Part shown: piece after piece, positions 17,888 to 26,768 of the stretch
Layout of the letters: each line of letters opens with the position of its first letter
Position numbering within the stretch: the first letter of the stretch is position 1
DNA from: Collinsella aerofaciens
Lineage (GTDB): Bacteria; Actinomycetota; Coriobacteriia; Coriobacteriales; Coriobacteriaceae
Assembly (NCBI GenBank): GCA_021639365.1
Contig: JAJXHK010000010.1
Coordinates: 1 to 61,082, forward strand
Direction of reading: 5' to 3'
DNA: 61,082 nt
Translations under genes and position numbers: made by a program
The notes under the pieces: model-generated
Told to the model about the DNA's origin: nothing
Seen by the model: the letters and a program-made list of their open reading frames with translations, nothing else
The model's database searches: none

Positions 17888-17925
17888 CAAAAGGGGCAAA
17901 GCCATCTGTTGGCTTTACCCCTTCC
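17888..17925 (-). terminator. Terminator of the second gldA-like gene
   Basis: A long stem (AAGGGGCAAAGCCA with TGGCTTTACCCCTT, one mismatch) and, on the minus strand, a following TTTTGC place an intrinsic terminator 11 bp after the stop of the gene at 17936. Confidence 0.65.
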
Positions 17926-17935
17926 TTAGCTTGAT

Positions 17936-19036
17936 TTACTCATCCATGAGATAGTAGTGGCCCAGCGCGTCGGCACCCAGGATGGCGTTTGCGACCATCT
18001 CGGGCGTCACCTCAAACGGCATGTTGCACATGGTGTCCTCGGGCGCGCAAGCGGCCTCGGCAACGACCATGGCCTGCTCGCGCGTAACCTCGGCAACGCC
18101 AAGCTCCTTCATCGTGACCGGCAGGCCCAGCTCAATGCAGAAGCCCAAGACTTCCTCGAGTTTCTCAGTCGGAGCATCCTCGAGTACCAGCTGGACGATG
18201 GTGCCAAAGGCGACCTTCTCGCCGTGATACATGCCGTGGCACTCGGGCAGCATCGTCAGGCCATTGTGGATGGCATGAGCAGCAGCAAGGCCCGAGCTCT
18301 CAAAGCCAATGCCCGAAAGCAGCGTATTGGCCTCGATGATATGCTCGACTGCAGGCGTGAGCGCACCCTTCTCCAGCGCGACCTTGGCCTTGACGCCATC
18401 GGCCATAAGCGTCTCGTAGCAGAGCTTGGCGAGCGCCAGACCGGCCATGCCGCCCTTGCCGCCAGCGCAGGTGCCACCGTCGGCATCATGCGTCGCCTGG
18501 GCCTCGAAATAGGTTGCGAGCGCATCGCCCATACCGGAAACCGTCAGGCGCACCGGGCTCGCCGCGATAACCGTCGTATCCATAAGGACGATATTGGGGT
18601 TTGCCTTAAGGAAGAGGTACTTGTCGAACTGGCCGTCGTCGGTGTAGAGCACCGAAAGTGCCGAGCACGGTGCATCGGTCGAAGCGATGGTGGGGCAAAT
18701 GATAACCGGAGACTCCAGGTAATAGGCGACGGCCTTCGCGGTGTCGAGGATCTTGCCGCCACCGACGCCGACGATGATGTCGCAACCGTTGTCGCGAGCG
18801 AGCGCAACCAGGCGATCGACCTCGCCCTTGGAGCACTCGCCGTTAAAGTCCTCAAACAGCAGCTCGGCCTTAGCCTCGGCAAAGCCGCCCTCGATCTTGG
18901 CACCGACGCGCTTCTTGCCCGAAGGCGTCACGATGACGAGAGCCTTAGCGCCGAGCGGCTCGACATAGGAGCCGAGCTTGGCCAGCTCATCCGGGCCCTG
19001 GATGTACTTGCTGGGGCTATTGAAGATTGCAGCCAT
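17936..19036 (-). CDS. gldA: Glycerol dehydrogenase-like dehydrogenase (copy 2)
   Basis: The 366-residue protein begins MAAIFNSPSKYIQGPDELAKLG, a typical GldA start. It has the NAD site IVGVGGGKILDTAKAVAYY, the stretch STDAPCSALSVLY, and metal-binding residues in MGDALATYFEAQ, HAIHNGLTMLPE and GMYHGEKVAFG. GldA oxidises glycerol to dihydroxyacetone, but paralogues act on other small alcohols. The gene has its own terminator and is followed by the diverged copy at 16756. Confidence 0.9.
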   Translation of the reverse strand: MAAIFNSPSKYIQGPDELAKLGSYVEPLGAKALVIVTPSGKKRVGAKIEGGFAEAKAELLFEDFNGECSKGEVDRLVALARDNGCDIIVGVGGGKILDTAKAVAYYLESPVIICPTIASTDAPCSALSVLYTDDGQFDKYLFLKANPNIVLMDTTVIAASPVRLTVSGMGDALATYFEAQATHDADGGTCAGGKGGMAGLALAKLCYETLMADGVKAKVALEKGALTPAVEHIIEANTLLSGIGFESSGLAAAHAIHNGLTMLPECHGMYHGEKVAFGTIVQLVLEDAPTEKLEEVLGFCIELGLPVTMKELGVAEVTREQAMVVAEAACAPEDTMCNMPFEVTPEMVANAILGADALGHYYLMDE

Positions 19037-19060
19037 TTTTATCCCATTCTCTATTAATTA

Positions 19061-19098
19061 AAAAGAAAGGGGCTCCGTACGGATACGTGCGGAGCCCC
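19061..19098 (-). terminator. Terminator of the iron alcohol dehydrogenase
   Basis: Nine-base arms GGGGCTCCG and CGGAGCCCC are followed on the minus strand by TTTCTTTT. It lies directly downstream of the adh stop and upstream of gldA. Confidence 0.8.
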
Positions 19099-19120
19099 TC
19101 GTTACGATAACAAGAGTCGA

Positions 19121-20344
19121 TTAGAAATCGATGTCGGTGTCGTAGTAGCAGGCCTTGAGAATCTTCTCGAAGTCGGCAGCCTTGGTCTCACGCGGGTTCT
19201 CAGGCGTGCAGGCGTCCTGCTCGGCGTTCGCGGCGATCTCGGGCAGCTTGGCGAGGAACTCCTCCTCGGAAACCATCTGCGGGTTCTCGGCGTCGACCTT
19301 CACGCCACCATTCGCGTAATCCTTGATGGACTGCGGAATGTTGAGCTGGTCGTTGAGGTCGCGGATCTTCTGGACGAGCGCAGCGATAAGCTCCTCGTTG
19401 GTCTCGCCGGGAAGGTGCAGGATCTCCTTGGCCACGTAAGCGTAACGCTCGGCAGCGCGCGGATCCTTGGAGTTCCACTGGATGACCTTGCCAAGGTACA
19501 TAGCGTTAGCAGCACCGTGGATGATGTGGCCGTTCTCGAAGGCAGCACCGGTCTTGTGAGCCATGGAGTGAACGATGCCGAGCAGGCCCGAGGAGAAGGC
19601 GATGCCGGCGATGCACTGAGCCTCGTGCATGTGCTGACGGGCCTCATGGTCGCCAGCATAGGACTTGGGCAGCCACTCGACGATCTCGCGGATGCCGTGC
19701 AGAGCGTTGGCGTCGGTGAACATAGAGGCGAAGGTGGAAACGTAGGCCTCCATGCAGTGGGTCAGAGCATCCATGCCGGTGTGAGCGCACAGCTTGGCGG
19801 GCATGGTGTAGGTGAGCTCGGGGTCGACGATGGCGACATCAGGGGTGATGTTGAAGTCGGCCAGCGGGTACTTGATGCCCTTGGCGTAGTCGGTAATGAC
19901 GGAGAACGCGGTGACCTCGGTAGCGGTACCGGAGGTAGAGGAGATGGCGCAGAAATGAGCCTTCTGACGCAGCTCGGGGAAGCTGAACGGCTGGATGATG
20001 TTGTCGAAGGACTCCTCGGGATACTCGTAGAAGACCCACATGGCCTTAGCGGCATCGATGGGCGAGCCGCCGCCGATGGCGATAATCCAGTCGGGCTCGA
20101 ACTCGCGCATGGCCTCGGCGCCCTTCATGACCGTCTCGATGGACGGGTCGGACTCGACGCCCTCGAACAGCTTGACCTCGAAGCCGCCCTCTTTGAGGTC
20201 GGCCTCAACGTCCTGCAGGAACCCGCCGCGGCGCATAGAGCTGCCGCCAGAAACGATGATGGCCTTCTTGCCCTTGAGGTTCTTCACCTCGTGGCGAGCG
20301 CCCTCACCAAAGTACAGATCGCGAGGATTGGTAAAACGTCCCAT
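19121..20344 (-). CDS. Iron-containing alcohol dehydrogenase
   Basis: The 407-residue protein is a class III iron-dependent alcohol dehydrogenase. It has the dinucleotide site IIAIGGGSPIDAAKAMW near residue 95, SSTSGTATEVTAFSVI, and the iron-binding His motifs HTGMDALTHCMEAY and GIVHSMAHKTGAAF. Such enzymes reduce aldehydes to alcohols during fermentation, for example in butanol or propanediol formation. ATG 20344 follows TAGGAGGCACAGT. The longer upstream frame contains no family sequence. Confidence 0.93.
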   Translation of the reverse strand: MGRFTNPRDLYFGEGARHEVKNLKGKKAIIVSGGSSMRRGGFLQDVEADLKEGGFEVKLFEGVESDPSIETVMKGAEAMREFEPDWIIAIGGGSPIDAAKAMWVFYEYPEESFDNIIQPFSFPELRQKAHFCAISSTSGTATEVTAFSVITDYAKGIKYPLADFNITPDVAIVDPELTYTMPAKLCAHTGMDALTHCMEAYVSTFASMFTDANALHGIREIVEWLPKSYAGDHEARQHMHEAQCIAGIAFSSGLLGIVHSMAHKTGAAFENGHIIHGAANAMYLGKVIQWNSKDPRAAERYAYVAKEILHLPGETNEELIAALVQKIRDLNDQLNIPQSIKDYANGGVKVDAENPQMVSEEEFLAKLPEIAANAEQDACTPENPRETKAADFEKILKACYYDTDIDF

Positions 20345-20844
20345 ACTGTGCCTCCTAAACAAGCCCCTCTTAGACTTGCGTATATAACGGAGCACCCGAT
20401 TGGCTCCGTTAGGACCGTTTTGCGCGTTGCCGGCGATGACAATGCGCGATGTCTAAACGTCTCAACGCTCAGACAAACACTATTTTACCGTTCTGGTTGG
20501 TCAGTTATTCACCTAAAGCCGACAATGATGAAACGTTTTTTCTATCCCTGAAGACCCTTGTGGGGCATTCATACTCCCAAGCTGGGCAAACGTTTTATCA
20601 AGGTTGACCACATATCCCGGGCAGGACGGTGCCCCTCCAAAATGCACCCCGTTCGCCGCCAAAAATCGACCGTTTGCGGCACCGTGATACCACTCAGTCG
20701 TCCAAGATGCCGACATTTGTGCGACATCCGTCTTCGTGGTGCAAAGGTGCATGTCCAAGTGCGGCACCCCCGGTATGCCACATGCGGGTAAACTAGAACC
20801 TTATATAGAGACATTTGAACCCTAACCGCAGCAAAGGAGGCCCC
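20345..20844. other. 500-bp intergenic region without a supported gene
   Basis: It separates the adh gene and the plus-strand TPR-like operon, so it must hold both promoters. A TAAACT hexamer near 20789 could be the -10 box of the right-hand operon. Frames on both strands cross 20513-20790, but they have no ribosome binding site and resemble no family. AAACGTTTT occurs twice (near 20532 and 20588). Nothing else was recognised. Confidence 0.5.
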
Positions 20845-21921
20845 ATGGCATTCGATCCCATTCAAGAGGATTGCCATCGCCTCGTTCTTGAGGCCTTGCG
20901 CCGCGACAATATCCCGCTCACCGACGCTGCCGCCGTAGAGCGTCTGATGGAACAATTCACCCGCAACCCCGCACCGCTCATCGTGCACGACCGCGACCGC
21001 GCCGGGCACCTCATTGCCAAGGTGGTCGAGGCCGTCGACTACCGCATTCCCTTTATCCCTGACGATACCCAAGCAGAGCAAGAAGAGGCAGCTGCCGAGA
21101 ACATGCTCCGCGAGGCAGCCGCGCTCGATCCGGCCAACTGGGACGCTCAGCGCATGCTGACCGCCCTCACCGCCAGCTCCAACGAGGAATACGTGCAGTA
21201 TCTGGTGTCCAAGTGCGACGAGGTGGAGCACGACCTGGCACTCAAGATCGCCTCGGCGCAGGACCCCTACGAGCGCGAGGCCGCTGGCGACCTTATGCGC
21301 CGCCCCTACCTGCGCTGGCTTGCCGCCTTGGCATCGCGCGCGCTCATTAGCGGCCGCTACCGCATGTCGCTCGAAGCCGCAAACCGCAGCCTCGACTTTG
21401 CCCCCAACGATCCGGCCGGCGTCCGCCACACCGCGATGCTCGCCATGGCAAAGCTCGAATACCCCGCTGAGGAGCTCAAGCGATTTCGCTCCGCCCACTC
21501 CGTACCCTATCTCGCGAATACCCCGCTGCGCCGCCGCCCCAAAGATGCGGAGCGCGACTTGGACCCGTGGACGCTCATCGCACTGATGAGCGCTGCCTGG
21601 CGCGAGCTGGACTACGAGGGCGCCGAACACTACCTGCGCATCCTTGCGCGCTCGTGCCCGCACGCAGCCGAGGCGCTCTACTTCCAAACCGAGTTTCCCG
21701 ATGGCGTCTATGCCCGCGTCAACGTGGGTGTGGGCTCCACCGACGAACTTGTCCTTGCGCTGTCCGAGGCGACGCCGGTACTGCAGGAGGGCCTGGGCGC
21801 GCCCGACAACGCCAGCTTTGCCGCCTGGGTCGCCACCAACGACATCGTGCGCTCCCAGATCGACGAGCGCATACTGCGTGCGGCCGAGCAGGGCTTACCG
21901 TTTAAGGGAGGAGACCTCTAA
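20845..21921 (+). CDS. TPR-like hypothetical protein 1
   Basis: The 358-residue protein is rich in alpha helices with degenerate TPR-like pairs, for example LIALMSAAWRELDYEGAEHYLRIL and RYRMSLEAANRSLDFAPNDP. It has no signal peptide or membrane segment. It starts at an ATG five bases after GGAGG and its stop overlaps the next ATG by one base (TAATG), so the two genes are translationally coupled. The two proteins are similar in layout and are probably diverged duplicates. The function is unknown. Confidence 0.8.
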   Translation: MAFDPIQEDCHRLVLEALRRDNIPLTDAAAVERLMEQFTRNPAPLIVHDRDRAGHLIAKVVEAVDYRIPFIPDDTQAEQEEAAAENMLREAAALDPANWDAQRMLTALTASSNEEYVQYLVSKCDEVEHDLALKIASAQDPYEREAAGDLMRRPYLRWLAALASRALISGRYRMSLEAANRSLDFAPNDPAGVRHTAMLAMAKLEYPAEELKRFRSAHSVPYLANTPLRRRPKDAERDLDPWTLIALMSAAWRELDYEGAEHYLRILARSCPHAAEALYFQTEFPDGVYARVNVGVGSTDELVLALSEATPVLQEGLGAPDNASFAAWVATNDIVRSQIDERILRAAEQGLPFKGGDL

Positions 21922-22964
21922 TGGATCCGAGCGTCTACATCCCCGCCTACCTGGAGCGCACCTATCTGGCGTCGCACCCCGAACTCACCGATGCAGCACG
22001 CGAGCTTGTCCATAACGACATTAGTGCGAATCCCCACAAGTACGCGCAGTCCGAGCATGCCCAGGCGCTGCTGTCCTATGCCGGTGTTCATCGCCACCTG
22101 CTCGACGAGCTCCATCGCATTGAGGACATGGGCAGCGACGAGGAGTTTGAGCAGACGCGCAACCGCCTGTTCGACGATATGCGTGATGAGCTGCTCAAGA
22201 TCGTCCGCATCGATGCGCATGTCCTCGATGCCCAGCTGCTCGCCATCATCCTAGCGGACACGCCCGTCGACGCCTGCCTGGGCGACCTGATGAAGCTCGA
22301 GACGAGCACGGCCGACTACCTGCAACAGAGCGTGCCCGGGTTTGATATGGAGGCCCCGCACTACTGGGCCAATAATGTTTTGGCCGACGGTGTCACCGCA
22401 GCGGATCTTACCGTGAGCGAGCCGGCCCTTATCGGGTGGCTCCACACGCTCGAGGCCATCTCGCAGCTGTGCATGGCGAGCGCCCGCTACCGCGCTGCTG
22501 CCAACTACGCCCGCCGCGTCCTTAAAGCAGAAGGCTATCCCACTCGGGCCGCCGGCACCGTGCTGCTTGCCCTCGCCCGCTTGGAAGACCAGGACGGCTT
22601 TTTTGCCCTGGCGCATCAGCTCGAGGAACAGATGGGGGCAGACGCACTCGAAAACTCTCCTTGGTACCTGCTCGCCCGCACGATTCTGCTGTTCAAAACA
22701 AACAAGATGCGCCCGGCGACGCGCGCGCTGCGTGAGTTCGCTAACCGTTGCGAGGGCGGCGCGTTCTTCTTGCTGAACCCCATGTACCAGACGCCGTATC
22801 TTCCCTGCCGGCCCGAGCCGCGCGACCCCTGGGACCTCTCGCACCAGGCGGTTTGGGAAGCCGACGGCATTATCTCGGACACCCCCGACTTTGCCCCCTG
22901 GGCCAACGCCTGCGAAGACGTATCGCAGCTTGCCCAGGAATTTGCGCGCCGCTACGGCTTTTAG
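21921..22964 (+). CDS. TPR-like hypothetical protein 2
   Basis: The 347-residue protein shares the helical layout of its upstream neighbour, with segments ARYRAAANYARRVLKAE and RPATRALREFANRCEGG and a similar PDFAPWANACEDV end region. It is soluble. The start codon overlaps the previous stop, and murT-gatD follows 45 bp later on the same strand. The three genes may form one operon, but no role in the cell wall can be read from these two. Confidence 0.8.
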   Translation: MDPSVYIPAYLERTYLASHPELTDAARELVHNDISANPHKYAQSEHAQALLSYAGVHRHLLDELHRIEDMGSDEEFEQTRNRLFDDMRDELLKIVRIDAHVLDAQLLAIILADTPVDACLGDLMKLETSTADYLQQSVPGFDMEAPHYWANNVLADGVTAADLTVSEPALIGWLHTLEAISQLCMASARYRAAANYARRVLKAEGYPTRAAGTVLLALARLEDQDGFFALAHQLEEQMGADALENSPWYLLARTILLFKTNKMRPATRALREFANRCEGGAFFLLNPMYQTPYLPCRPEPRDPWDLSHQAVWEADGIISDTPDFAPWANACEDVSQLAQEFARRYGF

Positions 22965-23009
22965 CGACGCGATCGCCCCGACCATGTCATCTATGTTAGG
23001 AACGGCTTC

Positions 23010-25187
23010 ATGAACCTCCGCTCATCTCTCGCCTGCACCTCGAGCGATATCGCCCGCTGGGGGCTGCGCTCTATCCTTAAGCGCCAGGGCGGCGTGCTTC
23101 CCGGCCGCATCGCCATGAAGATCGACCCCGAGTTGCTAAGCGACCTCGCCGGCCTTGTCGACCGCAGCGTGGTGATTACCGGTACTAATGGCAAGACCAC
23201 CACCTCCAACCTCATCGCTGACGCCGTTGCTGCCAGCGGCGCTACCGTGGTGTGCAACCGTGCCGGCAACAATATGGAGCCTGGTGTGATGGGTGCTCTG
23301 CTCGAGGCCCGCGGCGGCCTTAAGCACACCAGCAGCGGCAAGCGCGTGGGCGTTTTTGAGTGCGATGAACTTTACACCGTACGCGTTCTGCCCAAGCTCA
23401 AGCCGACGTACTTTGTGCTGCTCAACCTGTTCCGCGACCAGCTAGACCGCTACGGCGAGATCGACCATACCCAGGAGGTCATCGCCCATGCGTTGGAGCT
23501 CTCTCCGACGACAACGCTCATCTACAACGCCGACGATCCGCTGTGCGCCTCGATCGCCGCGCGCGTTCCCAACGCGAGCATTGCCTTTGGCATCGACGGC
23601 GCCACCAACACCGAGTCCGACCGTATTAGCGACTCACGTTTTTGCTCACAGTGCAACGCGCCGCTGGAGTATGACTACGTGCAATACGGCCAGCTCGGCG
23701 CCTACCATTGTCCCTCGTGCGGCTGGGCCCGCCCTGCGCTTGTCCGCCGCGTGACGGGCGTTGAGCTCGGCTGCGACGGCTACGGCTTTGACCTGGCCTT
23801 TGGACCCGAGGCCAACGCGCCCGCCGTGCACATCGCCACGCGCTACAACGGCCTGTACATGGTCTATAACGTCGCCGCCGCCTTCTTTGCGGCGCACGAG
23901 CTGGGCGTGGACGCGGCGCACCTGCAGCCCACGCTTAATGCCTACGTGCCCGCCGGCGGACGCATGGGCCGCTGGGATATTGCCGGCCGCACCGTCGAGG
24001 CCAACCTGGCCAAGAATCCCGTGGGCTTCGATCGCCAGATCCAGTCCATTAAAACGGCAGGTGGCAGGCTCTGCGCCTTCTTCCTAAACGATAACGATGC
24101 CGACGGCCACGATGTCTCGTGGATCTACGATGTCGACTTCGAGCGCATCGCCGACACGCCGGGTCTTGTCGCCTTTGCCGGAGGCACGCGTGCGCACGAC
24201 ATGCAGGTACGCCTCAAGTACGCCGGCATCGATGCCGCGATTATCTCGGACGTCGCGCAGGCGATCGGCGCCGTGGCAGACGAGGCCGCCGATGACACCT
24301 TCTACGCCGTCGCCAACTACACGGCCTTTCCGCCGCTGGTCAAGGAGCTCGACGGGCTGAAGGGCACCACCGCCGACGCTGTTGCCGGGCGCGCCGTAGC
24401 CCGTGCCGACGGCAGCGCTCTTCCTGTCGGCATCGCGCCAGTCGAGCTTTCGCGCCCGGTGCGCATCGTCTATCTGTACCCCGATGCCCTTAACCTCTAC
24501 GGCGACGGCGGCAACGTTATTGCGCTTGAGCGCCGCTGCGCCTGGCGCGGCATTCCCGTACGCGTGGACGAAGTCCGCATGGGCGAGACGCTTGATTTGG
24601 CCGATGCCGATATCGTCATGATGGGTGGCGGCTCCGACCGCGACCAGCTAGCCGTGGCACACGAGCTGCTCGCCCAAAAAGACAAGGTCGCGGCCTATGT
24701 TGAGGATGGCGGCTCGCTGCTTGCCATCTGCGGCAGCTATCAGCTGCTCGGCCGTTCGTACTATATGGGCGAGGATCGCATCGAGGGCCTGGGCGTCATT
24801 GCCGCCGAGACCGTGCGCGGCTCCGATCGCCTGATCGGCAACGTCGCCGTCAAGACCGACCTGGCACCCGAGCCCTTTGTGGGATTCGAGAACCACGGCG
24901 GCCGCACCCTGCTCGATGCAGAGGCCACGCCGCTCGGAACGTCCGTCGTCGCGGGCACCGGCAACAACGGCGACGATGGCTTTGAGGGCCTGATCTACAA
25001 GGGCGTCATCGGCACGTATCTACACGGACCGGCACTGCCCAAGAACCCCGAGCTTGCCGACTGGCTCATTACCCACGCCCTCGAACGCCGCGGCGACGCA
25101 CAAGCCACTGCCCTGCTACCGCTCAAACCCCTCGACGACACCTACGAGCACACCTCCCACGACGCCGCGATGAAGCTCCTCCCCTAA
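23010..25187 (+). CDS. murT-gatD: Fused lipid II isoglutaminyl synthase MurT-GatD
   Basis: One 725-residue chain joins two enzymes usually made from two genes. Residues about 1-450 are MurT, a Mur ligase-like subunit with ATP site ITGTNGKTTTSNLI near 55, and a zinc ribbon of four cysteines (FCSQCNAPLEY, then HCPSCGWARPAL). Residues about 480-725 are GatD, a glutamine amidotransferase with the catalytic Cys in LAICGSYQLLG and the His in GTYLHGPALPKNPELAD. Together they amidate the alpha-carboxyl of glutamate at stem position 2 of lipid II. No stop or frameshift is seen between the domains. Confidence 0.92.
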   Translation: MNLRSSLACTSSDIARWGLRSILKRQGGVLPGRIAMKIDPELLSDLAGLVDRSVVITGTNGKTTTSNLIADAVAASGATVVCNRAGNNMEPGVMGALLEARGGLKHTSSGKRVGVFECDELYTVRVLPKLKPTYFVLLNLFRDQLDRYGEIDHTQEVIAHALELSPTTTLIYNADDPLCASIAARVPNASIAFGIDGATNTESDRISDSRFCSQCNAPLEYDYVQYGQLGAYHCPSCGWARPALVRRVTGVELGCDGYGFDLAFGPEANAPAVHIATRYNGLYMVYNVAAAFFAAHELGVDAAHLQPTLNAYVPAGGRMGRWDIAGRTVEANLAKNPVGFDRQIQSIKTAGGRLCAFFLNDNDADGHDVSWIYDVDFERIADTPGLVAFAGGTRAHDMQVRLKYAGIDAAIISDVAQAIGAVADEAADDTFYAVANYTAFPPLVKELDGLKGTTADAVAGRAVARADGSALPVGIAPVELSRPVRIVYLYPDALNLYGDGGNVIALERRCAWRGIPVRVDEVRMGETLDLADADIVMMGGGSDRDQLAVAHELLAQKDKVAAYVEDGGSLLAICGSYQLLGRSYYMGEDRIEGLGVIAAETVRGSDRLIGNVAVKTDLAPEPFVGFENHGGRTLLDAEATPLGTSVVAGTGNNGDDGFEGLIYKGVIGTYLHGPALPKNPELADWLITHALERRGDAQATALLPLKPLDDTYEHTSHDAAMKLLP

Positions 25188-25193
25188 CGCCCC

Positions 25194-25228
25194 ACCACCA
25201 CAAAGGGGACAGGCACCTTTGTGGTGGT
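25194..25228 (+). terminator. Terminator after murT-gatD, REP-like hairpin (copy 2)
   Basis: Thirteen-base perfect arms (ACCACCACAAAGG with CCTTTGTGGTGGT), a 9-nt loop and a following TTTT form a strong terminator. Its core CAAAGGGGACAGG matches copy 1 near 17854, although the outer stem bases are different. Confidence 0.8.
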
Positions 25229-25288
25229 TTTCCAGTTTGCCAACGATATACGCGCCGGCAAAAAAGTCTGCTATACTCTTTCCCGCTG

Positions 25289-25364
25289 TCCCCATCGTCT
25301 AGCGGCCAAGGACGCCACCCTTTCAAGGTGGATATCGCGGGTTCGAATCCCGCTGGGGGCACCA
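25289..25364 (+). tRNA. tRNA-Glu (anticodon TTC)
   Basis: The cloverleaf is complete: acceptor arm GTCCCCA with TGGGGGC, anticodon stem CCACC/GGTGG around loop CTTTCAA, T arm CGGGTTCGAATCCCG, discriminator A and an encoded CCA. A TATACT -10 box sits at 25273-25278. The prophage begins within the last bases of the gene, and the inserted end restores the full 3' end. Confidence 0.95.
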
Positions 25365-26768
25365 TTTGCATTTTGTACGAACCCGTTGGACGTCAAGTCT
25401 GGCGGGTTCGTTGCTTTCCACGTCGTAGTTCAGCGTCACTATGCACTCTTCGTCGCTCACGCTCACCTGGTAGACGAACGCCTTCAGCAGCGTCGCGTCA
25501 TCCAGGGCGGAGCCGCATTGCAGGAAGTCAGCCAGCCGCTCGGGGTCTATCTGCTCGTCCCTGATCGCCTCAAGGTCGAGCTTGGCGCGGTCGCGCTGGT
25601 GCTCAAGCTCCGCTATGCGCTCTTTGGCCCCAGGCGCGATAATTCCCTGCTCGATGGCGTTGAGGATGTTCTTAAGGCCGCGCTCGGCGACTGAGAGCGA
25701 TTGGGCGGCCTGCTTGCGCCTCGCCGCCACCTCCGCGCCGTCCGAGCTTTCCGCTACCATGCGGGCTATCCGCAAGGCCTCCTCGCGGTCTTGCAGGAGC
25801 GCCCGCAGCGCCTCGACGATCCCGCCCTCAAGCTCCTCGCGCCTCACGGGCCTCACGCAGCCGTCATGGCAGCGGTAGTACTCGTATTTCACGTTCTTGC
25901 GCCCGCGCCCGCTCACGCCTTGCAGGTTGCGCCCGCAGCCCGCGCAGATCGCCTTGCCGGAAAGGGCGAAGTCGCCCCAGCTCTCCGCGCTGCGCTCCTT
26001 GGCCGCGCGTATGCCCTGTGCCTCCATGAACGTCACCTCGTCGATGATCGCGGGCATGCCGCCCTCTTTGACAACGCCGCCCCACTCGTAGCGCCCCGTG
26101 TACTTCCGGTTCTTCACCATCCGCTCGACCATCGAGTAGCCGCACGGGTTTCCCTGCGAGGTCTTGACCCCGCGTGCCGCGAAGTCGCGAGCTATCGAGT
26201 TGGTGGTCTCCTTTGCTATGCGCCGCTTGAACGCCTCGCGCACGAAAGCGGCCTCGTCCTCGTTGATCACGTACTCGTCGGCCTCGTTGCTGGCGTAGCC
26301 GAACACGCGCACGCCGTTGGTCTTGCATTTGAGCGCGTTGCCCTCCATGCCGCGCCTCGTGCGGATCGCGGTCTTCTTCGACTCGCACGCCGCAAGGCCC
26401 TCAAGCAGCTTCTCGTAAATGATGCCCTCGGGCGAATCTGGTATCTGTTCAAGCGCCGAGACGAGCTTCACGCCGTGCTGGGCAAGCTCGCGCTTATATA
26501 TGGGCGCGTCGTACTCCCCACGGCTGAAGCGATCCATCATGTACACAAGCACTATGTCGCTCTCACCCGCGTTGGCTACCATGCGCTGGAACTCGGGGCG
26601 GTCGTCGGTGCGCCCGCTTATGGCATAGTCGCAGTATTCCGCCACGATGGCGTACCTCTCGCGCTGGCACCACTGGCGGCAGATGCGCAGCTGGTCGTCG
26701 ATGGAGGCCTCGCGCTGCTTGTTGCACGAAAAGCGGGCGTATATCACCGCAGTTCTAGCTGTTGGCAT
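25323..26768 (-). CDS. int: Large serine recombinase/integrase of the prophage
   Basis: The 481-residue protein begins MPTARTAVIYARFSCNKQ, with the nucleophile serine at about residue 14, followed by a resolvase domain (VLVYMMDRFSRGEYDA), a recombinase domain and a zinc ribbon (CAGCGRNLQG, then CHDGC). A coiled-coil segment and a C-terminal region follow. ATG 26768 has GAGGAGG nine bases upstream. The last 11 codons (PQRDSNPRYPP) are encoded by the antisense strand of tRNA-Glu and the stop lies over the anticodon loop. They therefore come from the host, and the free phage form must end differently. Confidence 0.93.
   Translation of the reverse strand: MPTARTAVIYARFSCNKQREASIDDQLRICRQWCQRERYAIVAEYCDYAISGRTDDRPEFQRMVANAGESDIVLVYMMDRFSRGEYDAPIYKRELAQHGVKLVSALEQIPDSPEGIIYEKLLEGLAACESKKTAIRTRRGMEGNALKCKTNGVRVFGYASNEADEYVINEDEAAFVREAFKRRIAKETTNSIARDFAARGVKTSQGNPCGYSMVERMVKNRKYTGRYEWGGVVKEGGMPAIIDEVTFMEAQGIRAAKERSAESWGDFALSGKAICAGCGRNLQGVSGRGRKNVKYEYYRCHDGCVRPVRREELEGGIVEALRALLQDREEALRIARMVAESSDGAEVAARRKQAAQSLSVAERGLKNILNAIEQGIIAPGAKERIAELEHQRDRAKLDLEAIRDEQIDPERLADFLQCGSALDDATLLKAFVYQVSVSDEECIVTLNYDVESNEPARLDVQRVRTKCKWCPQRDSNPRYPP
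25359..25368. other. attL core of the prophage
   Basis: The 10-bp sequence GCACCATTTG spans the last acceptor base, the discriminator and CCA of tRNA-Glu. The same ten bases recur at 61028-61037, bounding the phage genome. Confidence 0.8.

Noticed and set aside
20513..20791. Frames on both strands in the adh-TPR gap
   Set aside because: They overlap each other, lack ribosome sites and have no recognisable similarity.
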